64,000 nucleotides of DNA from Plotosus lineatus. Taxonomy: Eukaryota > Chordata > Actinopteri > Siluriformes > Plotosidae. This document shows positions 21,366-32,943 of this stretch, piece by piece. The translations under genes and the position numbers were made by a program. The DNA lies in NCBI GenBank assembly GCA_024760905.1, contig JALRMN010000025.1, positions 721,001 to 785,000 on the forward strand, given 5' to 3'. Numbering within the stretch: the first letter of the stretch is position 1; the number at the start of each line of letters is the position of its first letter. The notes under the pieces were generated by a model. It had not been told where the DNA came from, did no database searches, and saw nothing but the letters and a program-made list of their open reading frames with translations.

Positions 21366-21769
21366 CTTTTCTATTTGAATACAGCTTCAAGGAACGTATA
21401 AGTAAATTAATATGTGAACAAATGAATCACAAACAATTTAATGAACTAAAGAAAGAAATGGTGTAATATTTAGTGGAATTCATTGAAAAACCAACAGGAA
21501 TGAGATTTTATAATTTATTTTTCCTTTTTCAAAAGTGAAAATCATGAGGCTGCGGTCTGTGTCTTCCGATTTTAAGTTTTGAGCATTTTTCTGACCACAG
21601 AAGTGACACTTGATACACTGTGAAACCTGATACTCAGTTGTAGTTCATCCACGTCCAACCTCCACCAGCTTTCAGACATATTTTATCTAAATAAAACATA
21701 AAAAATTTAATTAATTAAATTAAATTTTAAAAATGACACATTACACAAAAATAAGTAAATTATGAATAC

Positions 21770-21935
21770 AAGCCCTGGCAAAAAATTATGGAATCACTAG
21801 TCTTGGAGGATGTTCATTCAGTTGTTTAATTTTGAAGAAAAAAGGCAGATCACAGACATGACACAAAACTAAAGTCATTTCAAATGGCAACTTTCTGGCT
21901 TTAAGAAACAATAAAAGAAGTAAAGAAAAAATAAT
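21770..21935 (+). mobile_element. Possible Tc1-like transposon end
   Basis: CCCTGGCAAAAAATTATGG followed by AATCACTAGTC resembles a terminal sequence of a Tc1/mariner-type fish repeat. There is no transposase frame and no second end was located, so this is tentative. Confidence 0.35.
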
Positions 21936-22575
21936 TGGTCGTCACTCACAGTTAATATTTTAGCCCAAGCAGTGGGAATAAATTATACAATTACATAATT
22001 TTGATTAAAAATAAAATACACACCTCAAATCGCAGATAAAACAACATCCTGAGACACAGAAATAAAAAATATAAGCACAGGTACAATACACCCCCTAAAA
22101 ACACAGATAAAATACACCCCCGACCTCTGAGAAACAGAAAAAAATAGACAAAAACCCTTAAAAGAGATAAAATAGACACCACAATATACAGATAAAATAC
22201 AGGCACCCTTATCTGAAGACAAAATACACATCCTTTTCACAGATAAAACACACACGCCAAGAAAAAAGATAAAATACACAGACCTATACAAAGGAAAAAT
22301 ACACAACCCTCTGTCATACCCTTCATACTCACATAACATACAAATCCCTATATGCTGATAAAATACTAACCCAAATACACATATAAAAACCAAATCCAAA
22401 TACGCAAATAAAATACACACTCCTAAACACAGATAAAACACACATCCCAATACATAGATAAATTACACACCCCAATACACAGATTAAATACACACCCCTA
22501 TACACAGATAAAATACACACTCCGAGACACAGGTAAAATGCACACCCATATACACAGATAAAATACAAATCCCTA

Positions 22576-24160
22576 TTCCATACCTCTACCGGTATGTCAT
22601 CAGGACCAACTGCCTTTCCATTCTTCATCCTCTTCAATGCCCTCCTCACTTCACCCTAATCTTTGCTACTTCCTGGTCCTCAACAGCCACCTCTTCTACT
22701 CTTTTTTCTCTCTCATTTTCCTCATTCATCAGCTCTTCAAAGTGCTCTTTCCATCTTCCCAGCACACTTCTGTCATCAGTCAATACATTTCCCTCTCTTT
22801 CCTTTCGCAATCTAACTTGCTTCACGTCCTTCCCATCTCGATTTCTCTGCTGTGCCAACCTGTATAAATGATTTTCTACCTCCTTACTGTCCAACCTAGC
22901 ATACAAGTCATCATATGTCCTCTGTTTGACCTTTCACACTGCTACCTTCACCTTATACTGTGTCTCCCTGTACTCCTGTTTACTCTCTTCAGTCCTCTCT
23001 ATGTTCCTCTTCTTCTTAGCTAACCTTTTTCTTTGTACACACTCCTGTACTTCCTCCTTCCACCACCAAGTCTCCTTATCTCCTCTCCTTCCAGATGACA
23101 CACCAAGTATTCTCCTACCTGTCTCCCTGATCACATTAGCTGTAGTTGGGCAGTCATTTGGAAGCAAACCCAAAGCCATTTCCAACTCCTCCTTGAAGAC
23201 AACACGACACTGTTCCTTTTTCAGCTTCCACCACTTTGTCTTCTGCTCTGCCTTCTTCACCTCCCTCACCATCAGCATCATCCTGCACACCACCATCCTA
23301 TGCTGTTTGGCAACACTCTCACCCACTACTACTTTGCAGTCACTGACTTCCTTCAAATTATATCACCTGCACAAGATGTAGCCTACCTGTGTGCTCCTAC
23401 CTGCGCTTTCATAAGTCACCCTCTGCTCCTTTCTCTTCTGTAGGAAAGTATTCACCACAGCCATTTCCATCCTTATTGTAAAATCTACCAACATCTGTCC
23501 TTCTGTGTTCCTGTCCTGGATACCAAACCTGCCCATCACTTCCTCGTCCCCTCTGTTTCCTGCACCAACATGTCCATTGAAGTCTGCCCCAATGACCACT
23601 CTTTCACCTCTGGGGGTAATCTGCATCACTTCATCTAAGTCACTCCAGAATCTCTCCTTTTCTAGATCACATCCTGCCTGTGGGGCATAAGCACTAACAA
23701 CATTGAACATCACACCTTCAATTTCTAACTTGAGACTCATCACTCTGTCATTCTTTCACCTATAGAACATTCCTAACAAACCCCTCCTTCAAGATGACTC
23801 CTACTCCATTTCTATTCCCATCCACACCATGATAGAACAACTTAAACTCTGCTCCTAAGCTTCTCACCTTGCTACCTTTCCACCTGGTCTCCTGAACATA
23901 CAGTATGTCCACCTTCCTCTCTGCATCATGTCAGCCAGCTCTCTACCTTTTCCTGCCATAGTTCCAACATTCAGAGTCCTACTTTCAGTTCTAGACTCCT
24001 GCCTTTCCTCTTCTCTCTCTGCCTACGGACACGCCTCCTGCCTCTCCTTCTTTGAAGTCTTCGACCAACAGTAGTCAAATTTCCACCAGCATCCTGTTGG
24101 TTAACAGCACTGATGGCGGTCGTTGTTAACCCGGGCCTCGACCGATCCAGTATGAAATTT
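22576..24160 (-). mobile_element. RTE-type LINE, 5' half (no 3' end), in the minisatellite
   Basis: On the minus strand: UTR (GGATCGGTCGAGGCCCGGG), endonuclease with GTMAGKGRELADMMQ, EGVMFNVVSAYAPQAGC, RVVIGADFNGHVGAG and VGYILCR, then the linker and the start of the RT up to GKAVGPDDIPVEVW near 22,580. The catalytic core of the RT and the 3' end are missing. Several frameshifts. Confidence 0.9.
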
Positions 24161-24262
24161 TATTTTAATTTTAAACAATTTAATTTTAATTTTAATTTTG
24201 AGCAATACACACTCGTATACACAGATAAAATGCACACTCTTAGATGCAGATTAAATACACAA

Positions 24263-24722
24263 CCCTCTTCTTTTCCTTTTGGCTATTCCTTTCAGGGGTC
24301 ACCACAGTGAATCATCTGCCTCCATCTCACACTATCCATTGCATCTTCTACTCTCATTCCAACTACTTTCATGTTCACCTTGACCATATCCAAAAATCTT
24401 CTCTTTGATCTTTCTTTAGGCCTTCTACCTCATAGTTCCAAACTCAGCATCCTACTACCAATATATTCACTGTCCCTCCTCTGTATATGTCCAAACCATC
24501 TCAATCGAGCCTCTCTGACTTTGTCTCCAAAAACTCTTACATGTGCTGTCCCTCTGATGTGCTCATTCCTGATCCTATCAATCCTCGTTACTCCCAAAGA
24601 GAACCTCAACATTTTCATCTCTGCTACCTCCAGCTCTGCCTCCTGTCTTTTCCCCAGTGCCACTGTTTCTAAACCATACATCGCTTGCCTCAACACCGTC
24701 TTGTACACTTTTCCTTTCATTC
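24263..24722 (-). mobile_element. RTE-type LINE, 5'-truncated 3' end
   Basis: On the minus strand: GKVYKTVLRQAMYGLETVAL, RFSLGVTRIDRIRNEHIRG and FGDKVREARLRWFGHIQRR, ending with the conserved GTGACCCCTGAAAGG and GAAAAGAAGAAG tail. This is an ordinary 5'-truncated insertion of about 460 bp into the minisatellite. Confidence 0.9.
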
Positions 24723-24935
24723 ACCCCTATACACAGACAAAATATACACCCCGATACGCAGATAAAATTCACAACTCTATGGACAGATAAAATACACAAG
24801 CCCTATACACAGATTAAATACAACCCTTCTATACACAGATAAAATACACACCCCCTATACACAGATAAAAGACAAACCTCTAGACACAGATGAAGTACAC
24901 ACCCCTGATACACAGACAAAAATGTACACCCCTAT

Positions 24936-25096
24936 CTTCTTCCTTTCCTTTCGGCTTTTTCCCTTTTACTCGGGAGTCACCACAGCGAATCATCTTATTC
25001 ACACATTTGATTTGACATAGATTTTTACGTCGGATGCCATTCCTGTCACAACCCTTTAGCAAGGGACAGAAACTCTTTACAAAAGTCAGCAATGGT
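24936..25096 (-). mobile_element. SINE fragment (RTE-tailed type), 3' half
   Basis: On the minus strand: AACCATTGCTGACTTTTGT, then AAGGGTTGTGACAGGAATGG, then CGCTGTGGTGACTCCCGAG and the AAAAAGCCGAAAGGAAAGG tail. Same tail as the complete SINE at 2,342. 5'-truncated. Confidence 0.8.
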
Positions 25097-25514
25097 TCTT
25101 TACCCAGATGAAATACACACACCCCGATACACTGATAAAATACACACTCACTGTACACAGATAAAATACACACTCTATACACAGATAAAATACACAGTCC
25201 CTCAGACACCTAAAAACAGATTTTAAAAAAAACACACACACCCTATACACAGATAAAATAAACCCCCTCCATAAACAAATAAAATGCACACCCCTATACA
25301 CAGATGAAATACACACACTCTATATACAGACACCCCTATACACAGATAAAATACACACCGCTATACATGGATAACCCCCACACACACACACACACCCAAA
25401 ACACAGATAAAATACACATGCCTATAAGCAAATAAAACAGACATTCACTATTCCTCAAAATACACAGTTAAAAAACACACCCTATACACAGATAAAATAC
25501 ACACACCCCATACA

Positions 25515-26654
25515 CCAGTGGCTCTCAAATTGTAGGGGACGTGGTGCGATGTCGGGGGGGGGGCACACACCAGTGAACATGTTTTTTTTTTCGTATGAGA
25601 ATAAGGTGTAATTGTACATCCACTAAAGCAGGTGGCAGTGGCTTCCTCACTGTTAGAGTGTGCCCAGAGGTATAATAAAAAGTGAAGTTAATAAACCCAC
25701 CATGAAAATTTTTAACAGGGATGGGAAGAGAGAAAGACATCGAGAGAAACGAAAGTCTCCCAAACGCTAAGTTGAGGAGGTATGGGGAAGCAGATGTACA
25801 GCTCGGCTTCACTATGCTGTGGTGAGAAATGAGGAAAGACCACGGTGTTTACTGTATCTGAAAACATTGGCAGCAGCAAGCATGAAGCCAAATAAATTCA
25901 GGCTTCACTTAAAGACATCACACCCCAATCATGTGATGAGCCGCGTGAGTTTTTTCAGCGTAAATGTGCCAAATATGACCAACAACCATCTCGCTTTTAG
26001 CATCAGATAAGGTGGAGTACCAAATTGCTCAGTGCAGAAACTCCCCGCAGCAGAGCAGAGGAGATGATCCTACCTGCAGCACATACGGGCTCTGTCATGC
26101 TGGATGATGTCACTGTGGCAAAAAGAAGTCCAGGTCCCAGTTCAGCATTTAGCAGGAGCTGAGCGTTCAGTATCGTGCTTTAAACCCAGCTTCGAAAAGC
26201 TGTGCATTGCGAAATGTGCTCATTATAGCCATTAATCTGGACTTAATCATTTTTGACAAAATAAATAACTAAATAAATAATTGAAATTAACATTGCTGAT
26301 CAATTTGAATTTATTAATTTTTAATTGATTTTATTTCATTTAATTTTTCAGGATCAAATGGTTCAAATTGTTGGTCAAAAATGCTTACCGTTTAAAGAAG
26401 GATACGGTTTTTGTTGGGGGTTTTTTTCAGGCAAATTTATGCACTTTAAATTTTTTTGTTTAAAGAATAAAATTGTTAATAAAGTTATTCTTTTGAAGTT
26501 GATCTATATTTCTTCCTTTTTTTGTATTCCATAATATTAATAAGGATACAGTGTTATGCAGAGGATTACTTATAACAATTTTTAGACACGATTTATATTG
26601 GAAGGGGCACGGAATTCCTAGGAGGGGCGCAACAGAAAATAATTGAGAAACCTG
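25515..26654 (+). mobile_element. Non-autonomous hAT element with BED-finger remnant
   Basis: Left end CAGTGGCTCTCAAATTGTAGG and right end ATAATTGAGAAACCTG are inverted-repeat-like, as in Charlie/Zaphod-type hATs. Flanks CCATACAC (25,507-25,514) and CTATACAC (26,655-26,662) are a 7/8 match, though the host minisatellite contributes to that. Inside, 25,819-26,010 codes EERPRCLLYLKTLAAASMKP and NKFRLHLKTSHPNH, resembling the BED zinc finger of ZBED/SCAND3-like transposases. The first CxxC is degraded. The catalytic domain is absent. Confidence 0.75.
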
Positions 26655-27403
26655 CTATACACAAATAAAATACACACCCCTATGGACAGATAAAATACAC
26701 AAGCCCGATACACAGATAAAATACACACCTTCTATACAGTACACAGATAAATTACACACCCCTTAGACACAGATAAAAAACACACCTCTATACGCAGATA
26801 AAATACATCCCCTTATACACAGATAATACACAAACCTCTGTACACAGATAAAACACAAACCTCTAGATACAGATGAAGAACACACCCCTGAAACACAGAC
26901 AAAAATGCATACCCCTATACACAGATAACATACACACCCCGTGCACGCTGATAAAATACACACCCCATATACACAGACAAAATAAACACCCTATACACAG
27001 ACAACATACATACTCCTATGTACAAAGAAAATACACACACTATAAACAGAAAAAATACACACCACTATACACAGATAAAATTCACACACCTTAAAAACAG
27101 ATTAAAAAAACACACACCTATACACAGATAGATGACACACGCAAAAACTCAGATCAAATACACACCCCGCTATACACAGATAAAATTCACACACCTGAAA
27201 AACAGATCAAAAACACACCCCTATACTGTACTCAGATAATTTACAAAACCTTAAATACAGATAAAATACACACCCTCTATACACAGAGAAAACACACACC
27301 CTGATACACAGATAAAATACACACCCCTTATACACAGATTAAATGCACACCCCCTAGACACATATAAAATACACACCAATATACACAGATAAAATAAACA
27401 CGG

Positions 27404-27748
27404 GGCAGTGGTGGTCTAGTGGATAGGGTGCAGGATCGCTGATCCTAAGGTTGGGGGTTCGAGTTCCCACAGGGTTGTCACTGTCCCCCCAGTGCAGCTA
27501 ACTAGGTTATCAAAGGCAGGCTATGTCTCTCACTGTCTATGGTGAGAGGCATGTCAAAGAACCATTGCTGACTAAAGAGTAGGCTGCAAAGCCATCAGCA
27601 TGTTTCTGTCCCTTGCTAGAAGGGTTGTGACAGGAAGGGCATCCTTCCATAAAAAAATCCATAAAAACCTATGCCAAATCAAATGTGCGAATCAGATGAT
27701 TCACTGTAGCGACTCCTGAGAATGAGAAAAAGCCGAAAGGAAGAAAGA
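27404..27748 (+). mobile_element. tRNA-derived SINE (RTE-tailed), full length
   Basis: Starts GGGGCAGTGGTGGTCTAGTGG, has GGTTGGGGGTTCGAG, core CTCTCACTGTCTATGGTGAG and tail CACTGTAGCGACTCCTGAG with AAAAAGCCGAAAGGAAG. The body has a small internal duplication (CCATAAAAAAATCCATAAAA). Flanking ATACACAGATAAAATA on both sides is minisatellite sequence, so it cannot be scored as a target duplication. Confidence 0.85.
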
Positions 27749-27817
27749 AATACACAGATAAAATACACACCCCTAAAACACAGATGAAATGCACAACCCT
27801 ATACGCAGACAAATGTG

Positions 27818-28105
27818 GGGCCGGTGGTGTAGTAATTAGGGTGCTGCGCTCATGATCGGGAGGTTGTGAGTTCTAGTCCCACTGAGACCTTCAGTGCCAA
27901 GACCCCTGGGCAAGGTCTCAACCACAAGTGTGCCTCTGTTCACCCAGCAGTATAAATGGGTACCAGTAAAAATGTACTTGGAAGGTAACCTGTGATGGAC
28001 TAGTGTCTCATCCAAGAGGAGTTGAACTCCTGGTCGCTTCACGTTACAGAAATCGGGAATAAGCACCGGTCTGATGAGCCACGAATATTGTGTGTAAAAA
28101 AATAA
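27818..28105 (+). mobile_element. tRNA-derived SINE, a different family
   Basis: GGCCGGTGGTGTAGTAATTAG, then an A-box/B-box spaced GGTTGTGAGTTCTAGTCCCA head; the body has CCTGGGCAAGGTCTCAACC, CACCCAGCAGTATAAATGGG and GTAACCTGTGATGGACTAGTG. It is unrelated in body and tail to the RTE-tailed SINE. Inserted in the minisatellite. Confidence 0.75.
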
Positions 28106-28296
28106 GTAAATAAAATAAAAATAAAAATATGCACACAAAATACACACCCCTAAACTCAGAAAAAATACAGACCCCTTTACATAGATAAACCCCCCCCAAT
28201 TCACAGATAAAATACACAACCCTAAACACAAATAAAATACACACCCTTATACAGATAAAATACACTCCCCTATACACAAGTAAAATGCACACCCCT

Positions 28297-28475
28297 TCTG
28301 AGCTTCTTCTTCTTTTCCTTTTGGCTGCTCCATTCAGGGTTTGCCACAGCGGATCAAGTGTCTCCATCTCACCCTATCCTCTGCATCTTCTTCTCTTACA
28401 CCAACTACCTTCATGTCTTCCTTCAACACATTCATAAATCTTCTATTTGGGCTTCATCTAGGCCTTTTGCTTTGC
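28297..28475 (-). mobile_element. RTE-type LINE, sense 3' end of an inverted insertion
   Basis: Minus-strand 3' terminus of the RTE family, from the AGATGAAGCC region through GAAGACATGAAGGTAGTTGG and GAGACACTTGATCCGCTG to CAAAAGGAAAAGAAGAAG. It directly abuts plus-strand RT sequence at 28,477. With 28,477-29,940 it forms one twin-priming insertion with about 330 bp lost at the switch point. Confidence 0.85.
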
Positions 28476-28476
28476 T

Positions 28477-29940
28477 TCAAAACAACCTTTGAGTGGTCAG
28501 GAGGTGCTTCCAGATGACAGGACAACCACAGCAAATGTGTTCAGGGAGACAGGTAAGAGACAGGTAGGGACAGTAGATAAGGAGACTTGGTGGTGGAATG
28601 AGGAACTGCAGGAGTGTGTACAAAGGAAGAGCATAGCTAGGAAGAAGTAGGGCATTGAGAGGACTGAAGAGAGTAAACAGGAGTACAGGGACCCACAGCG
28701 TAAGGCGAAGGTAGCGGTGTCAAAGGCCAAACAGAGGGCGGATGATGACTTGAATGATAGGTTGGACAGTAAGGAGGGAGAAAATGATCTATACAGGTTG
28801 GCACAGCAGAGAGATAGTGATGGGAAAGACGTGCAGCAAGTTAGAGTGATTAAGGACAGAGAGGGAAATGTATTGACTGATGACAGAAGTGTGCTGGAAA
28901 GATGGAAAGAGTACTTTGAAGAGCTGATGAATGAGGAAAATGAGAGAGAAAAGGAGTAGAAGAGGTGACCATTGAGCAGCAGGAAGTAGCAAAGATTAGT
29001 AAGGGTGAAGTGAGGAGGGCATTGAAGAGAATGACGAATGGAAAGGCAGTTGGTCCTGATGATATACCTGTGGAGGTATGGAAGTGTCTAGGAAAGGTAG
29101 CAGTAGATTTTCTGACAAGAACATTCAACAAGGTCTTAAAGAGTGAGCAGATGCCAGAGGAATGGAGAAGTGTGCTGATGCCCATTTTTATGAACAAACT
29201 ACAGAGGGATAAAGTTTATGAGCCATACAATGAAGTTATGGGAAAGAATACTGGAAGCTAGACTAAGGGCCGAGGTCATCATTTGTGAAGAACAGTTCAG
29301 TTTCATGCCAAGAATGCATTGTTTGCTTTGAGGATGTTAATAGATAAGTACAGAGAAGGCCAGAGGGAGCTGCATTGTGCCTTTGTGGATCTGGAGAAAG
29401 CATATGACAGGGTGCCAAGAGAAGAACTTTGGTATTGCATGAGGAAGTCTGGAGTGGCAGAGAAGTATGTTAGAGTGGTGCAGGACATGTATGAGAGATG
29501 TAAGACAGTGGTGAGGTGTGATGTCAGCGTGACCGAAGAATTCAATGTGTAGGAGGGACTGCCTCAAGGATCAGTTCTGAGCCCCTTCTTGTTTGCTATG
29601 GTGATGGACAGGCTGACAGACGAGATTAGACAAAAATCTCCATGCACTGTGATGTTTGCAGATGACATTGTGATCTGTAGTGAGAGCAGAGAACAAGTGA
29701 AGGAAAATCTAGAGAGGTGGAGGTATGCTCTGGAAAGGAGAGGAATGAAGGTTAGCCTCAGTAAGTCAGAATACATGTATGTAAATGAGAAGAACCCAAG
29801 AGGAATGGTGAGGATACAGGGAACAGAGTTAAAGAAGGTGGAGGATGTTCAGTACTTAGGCTCAACAGTCCAGAGCAATGGAGAGTGTGGACAAGAGGTG
29901 AAGAAGCGTGTGCAGACAGGTTGGAATGGTTGGAGAAAAT
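28477..29940 (+). mobile_element. RTE-type LINE, inverted RT segment
   Basis: Plus-strand RT region from the linker (SKAKQRADDDLNDRLDSKEG) through RWKEYFEELMNEENE, RALKRMTNGKAVGPDDIP, CAFVDLEKAYDRVPREEL (motif A), SVLSPFLFAMVMDRL (motif B) and MFADDIVICSES (motif C), stopping after TGWNGWRK at 29,940. Stops and frameshifts near 28,650, 28,957, 29,200-29,320 and 29,551 kill it. Non-element sequence begins immediately after. Confidence 0.9.
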
Positions 29941-30137
29941 GGGGGCTTGATCCTACTTCGTGGATTTCAGTGATCGCGGGGGGATCTCGGTCTGTACACA
30001 ATCTCTCTCTCGCTCTCTCTCTCTCACACACACACTGCATAATCATCTTGTTTCATTCTCTTGAATTTATTGGTGCAAGATGCAAACCTTAAATGCACCA
30101 TAAATTATCAAGCTAACTGTGACATCAAGAACTTTTA

Positions 30138-30400
30138 TCTGGACCCAAAATGCAGTAGACAGAGTAGGATGAACACGGAGAGACTTTATTGTTACAGGGG
30201 AGGCACTTGAGCAGGAGGGAAACGTAGTCACTGCTAGTGACGAGGAGAAACATGAAACCTTTAGATACAGGGAACTACGGAGCGGGAACTGGTCGAGCGC
30301 GGAGCTGAAACTAGAAGCCAGATAGACCACAGGAACACAGGGATGTGAAGAGGGACCATTTTCTTGAACCAGAATGAGCGAGCTGCTCGTCTTTATAACA
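30138..30400 (-). mobile_element. Gypsy LTR fragment (solo, diverged)
   Basis: Shares with the LTRs at 46,259, 48,795 and 53,772 the blocks GACCCAAAATGCAGTAGACAG, GGGAACTACGGAGCGGGAAC, TGGTCGAGCGCGGAGCTGA and GCTGCTCGTCTTTATA. On the minus strand this gives a TATAAAG box and an AATAAAG polyadenylation-like signal in the expected order. Both ends are worn. Confidence 0.75.
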
Positions 30401-30539
30401 CGGTAGATGAGAAACATTGTCAGGAAACTTTATTAAAATTCTTTACAAAACGTAGTATTAATAAATTTAAAAGATATTATTAGGGTCTATGATGGCCCTA
30501 TGCAGTTTTCTCATGGATCAGTTTCTCAAATCTCACCCA

Positions 30540-30770
30540 GCGTGCTGGAGTGATCACCAAAGAAAGCACAGACACCGATCAAGTTTAGGTGCTCAAGTGT
30601 TTATTCACCGATCACCAAAATTGCCAACCAGTACAGGGGTATTTATACACAAAAATGAGGAAGTTAAATCATGTTGACACATAACTGTCAGACATCAGGT
30701 CAACATGACCTTGTCACGTTGTCCAATTTACAGCAATTATAATTACACAATACGCAAGGTTCAGGAAACA
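30540..30770 (-). mobile_element. Possible second LTR-like remnant
   Basis: On the minus strand GTATAAATACCCC and, about 35 bases on, GGTGAATAAACACTTG give a TATA box and AATAAA signal spaced as in an LTR. There is no second copy in the window to compare, so this is only suggestive. Confidence 0.35.
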
Positions 30771-30911
30771 GGACGATTCTGATAAGGAAAGAAGAAATGA
30801 AATGTCCCGGTTCTGATCTGACTGATTTCTTGCACTGAAAAACAGGTATAAGGATCTCTCGGTCTCTCTTCTGCCTTGGGGGCCCTAAATAACTCAGAAT
30901 GTCCAAACATG

Positions 30912-30913
<2 letters not shown>

Positions 30914-30964
<51 letters not shown>
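30914..30964. repeat. (CA)n microsatellite
   Basis: Uninterrupted CA run. A TATG/TGTA tetranucleotide run follows at 31,219-31,277, immediately before the V exon acceptor. Confidence 0.95.
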
Positions 30965-30966
<2 letters not shown>

Positions 30967-31217
30967 TCAGGGAAGTATCACCCACTCGCACACGGATCTG
31001 GGAGGGCGAGACACACTATGCACCCCATTGTCAAATGGTTACAAACAGTACAAGGAGGATATCATGAGTACAGTGCAAGTAAATACATGTATAAATAATC
31101 ACAAAATATAAAACAGATGCAAAAATAACAATGATGTTAGATAGCTGTCATATGATTCTGAGAACATAATAAGTCTGTATGTTAATTAGTATAAGATATC
31201 AAAAAATCCCTTTCAGT

Positions 31218-31248
<31 letters not shown>

Positions 31249-31296
31249 CTGTATGTATGTCTGTATGTATGTATGTTTGTCTTCTCTTTGTTGCAG

Positions 31297-31644
31297 GTTT
31301 ACTCTCAGAGACTCTGAGTTCTTTAACGTTGGAGGCCAAAGTTGGAGATAAAGTCAGTATTTGGTGCCACCATGATTTGACTCTTACAGGTTTCATCTTC
31401 TGGTATAAACACACATGTGGTTCACTTCCTCTTCTTCTTGGATGTAAAACTTTTCGGACATCAGCTCCATCAGAACCCTGTTACTTCTTTACTGAGAGTG
31501 AGAGAACAGTGATGTCTGTTCAGGACAAGAACTCAACTCTCACCATCACTGCAGTAAATGTCTCTGATACTGGACTCTATTACTGCAGCTCCAAACCCAG
31601 AGATAAAATGATCTTCAGTAACTCGACGTATTTACAAGTGAAAG
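31297..31644 (+). CDS. Ig V-set domain exon, intact inhibitory receptor (unit C)
   Basis: This 348-nt exon follows CTTTGTTGCAG and ends at a GTAAAT donor, phase 1 to phase 1. It codes an N-terminal LLSETLSSLTLEAKVGDKVS, the B-strand Cys in VSIWCHHD, the C-strand Trp in FIFWYKH, and the F-strand motif DTGLYYCS, so the canonical disulfide and Trp are present. Three extra cysteines (HTCGS, LGCKT, EPCYF) are unusual. No joining-type FGxGT motif is seen after the G strand. The product would be a cell-surface receptor ectodomain. It resembles teleost NITR or CD300-like V domains, but I cannot decide between them. It is the only undamaged V exon of the three in the window. Confidence 0.85.
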
Positions 31645-31717
31645 GTAAATTTATCATAAATGAAGAGTTTCAGTAAAACTTGACTGAGAAGTTGAAAAAG
31701 TTATCTTTGTTTTTTAG

Positions 31718-31753
31718 AGGAAAATAAAACACGTTCTGAGGAAAAAGTCACAG
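31718..31753 (+). CDS. Linker exon of unit C
   Basis: A 36-nt phase 1 exon after TTTTTTAG coding EENKTRSEEKVT, a short charged stalk between V domain and membrane. The donor GTTTGG is weak, so skipping this exon is possible and would also keep frame. The same 36-nt exon exists in unit A. Confidence 0.6.
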
Positions 31754-31854
31754 GTTTGGCGTTCATAATTTTTTTTAGAACACTTCTGAATATTTTATAT
31801 TGAATTACTTTGCAGACTCAATGATCAAAATGTTTATTTACACTTTTCTCCAAG

Positions 31855-31965
31855 GTTTGGTTAGTTCTGTGTACTTTGTGCTGACTGTAGTGTTCGGTTC
31901 TGTGAATGTGATTTTTCTCAATATCCTGATCTTCATCACACTTCAACAGACAAAATCACACAGAG
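31855..31965 (+). CDS. Transmembrane exon of unit C
   Basis: A 111-nt phase 1 exon between TTCTCCAAG and GTAAAA coding LVSSVYFVLTVVFGSVNVI then FLNILIFITLQQTKSHR: about 25 hydrophobic residues with no charged residue, followed by a basic stop-transfer. The lack of a charge fits an inhibitory rather than adaptor-dependent receptor. Confidence 0.8.
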
Positions 31966-31984
31966 GTAAAATATCACTACAACA

Positions 31985-32004
31985 ACAATAATAATAATAA
32001 TAAT

Positions 32005-32036
<32 letters not shown>

Positions 32037-32095
32037 TTTTGTTTTTTTGCAGAAAGTTCTGAAGCAGATGTCAATGTGGTAAAATTTGAGGCTTT

Positions 32096-32160
<65 letters not shown>
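31985..32160. repeat. Microsatellites around the short cytoplasmic exon
   Basis: AAT (31,985-32,006), CAT (32,008-32,036), CA (32,097-32,140) and TA (32,140-32,160) runs crowd both sides of the 26-nt exon. Confidence 0.95.
32053..32078 (+). CDS. Short cytoplasmic exon of unit C
   Basis: A 26-nt exon after TTTTTTTGCAG, coding ESSEADVNV and ending at GTG with a GTAAAA donor at 32,079. It brings the reading from phase 1 to phase 0, which is exactly what the last exon needs. The exon is inferred from that fit and from the splice sites. Confidence 0.6.
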
Positions 32161-32236
32161 ATACATTTTATTTATATGGCGCCTTTCTCAGCACTCAAGG
32201 TCGCCTCACATCATAAAAACAGTAGTAAACCATTCA

Positions 32237-32275
<39 letters not shown>

Positions 32276-32280
<5 letters not shown>

Positions 32281-32733
32281 TCGGCCTTTTACTTACGAAT
32301 GCCACTGAATACGAAAAATCCATGTTACGAAAAACATTTTCCTAAATTTTCGTCCTCTGTACATGAAACAACCTCGTTTTACGAGAAGTGTCAAACGCGC
32401 CATTCAAAAATTCAAACACACCATTCAAACATTCAAACAATGCGTGAGTTGCTCTCTCATTGGCTGTCTCCCAGCATCCCGCCCCGCTGGATTCCCATTT
32501 GCTAGGATGGATGATGCAGCTCCCTCCCATTGGCTATTGCTCAACATCCCGTCCCGCTGGCCTCCTATTGTCGAGGAAGGGATGACGCTGTTGTTCCAAC
32601 TTTGTTCATGTTTGTGTGTGAGCCGTGTTCATGTTTGTGTGTCATTGCAGCTGTATTTTATAGCTCAGGCTTTTAACCTTCCATTAACATTTGTATTATA
32701 ATTCTGATAAGAGGACATGGTCAACACCTGCAT

Positions 32734-32799
<66 letters not shown>

Positions 32800-32896
32800 G
32801 AGCGCGTGTGATTCCCAGAGAAAGTGAGTCCCGGTGACATGGTCATTGTAAGATTATAACTCTGCTCAGAAGATATGATCAACATACACACGTGCA

Positions 32897-32943
<47 letters not shown>

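Larger units (their letters stand above)
22010..28290. repeat. 25-bp minisatellite array, about 6 kb, with nested insertions
   Basis: Degenerate tandem copies of a unit close to CAGATAAAATACACACC plus CCTATACA (about 25 bp) fill 22,010-22,575, 24,205-24,262, 24,723-24,935, 25,100-25,510, 26,663-27,400, 27,750-27,815 and 28,110-28,290. The gaps are transposon insertions listed separately. On the minus strand the array translates to VYFICV-like repeats, which are an artefact. It lies within the predicted 13-kb intron 1 of the Ig receptor gene. Confidence 0.9.

Noticed and set aside
22025..27100. Long minus-strand frames rich in FICV/YLCIG motifs, looking like cysteine-rich or membrane proteins
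   Set aside because: They are translations of the 25-bp minisatellite in rotating frames; composition and period explain them fully.
21990..28290. Possible CRISPR-like array because of regular repeats
   Set aside because: Repeats are continuous with no unique spacers, and the context is a vertebrate intron.
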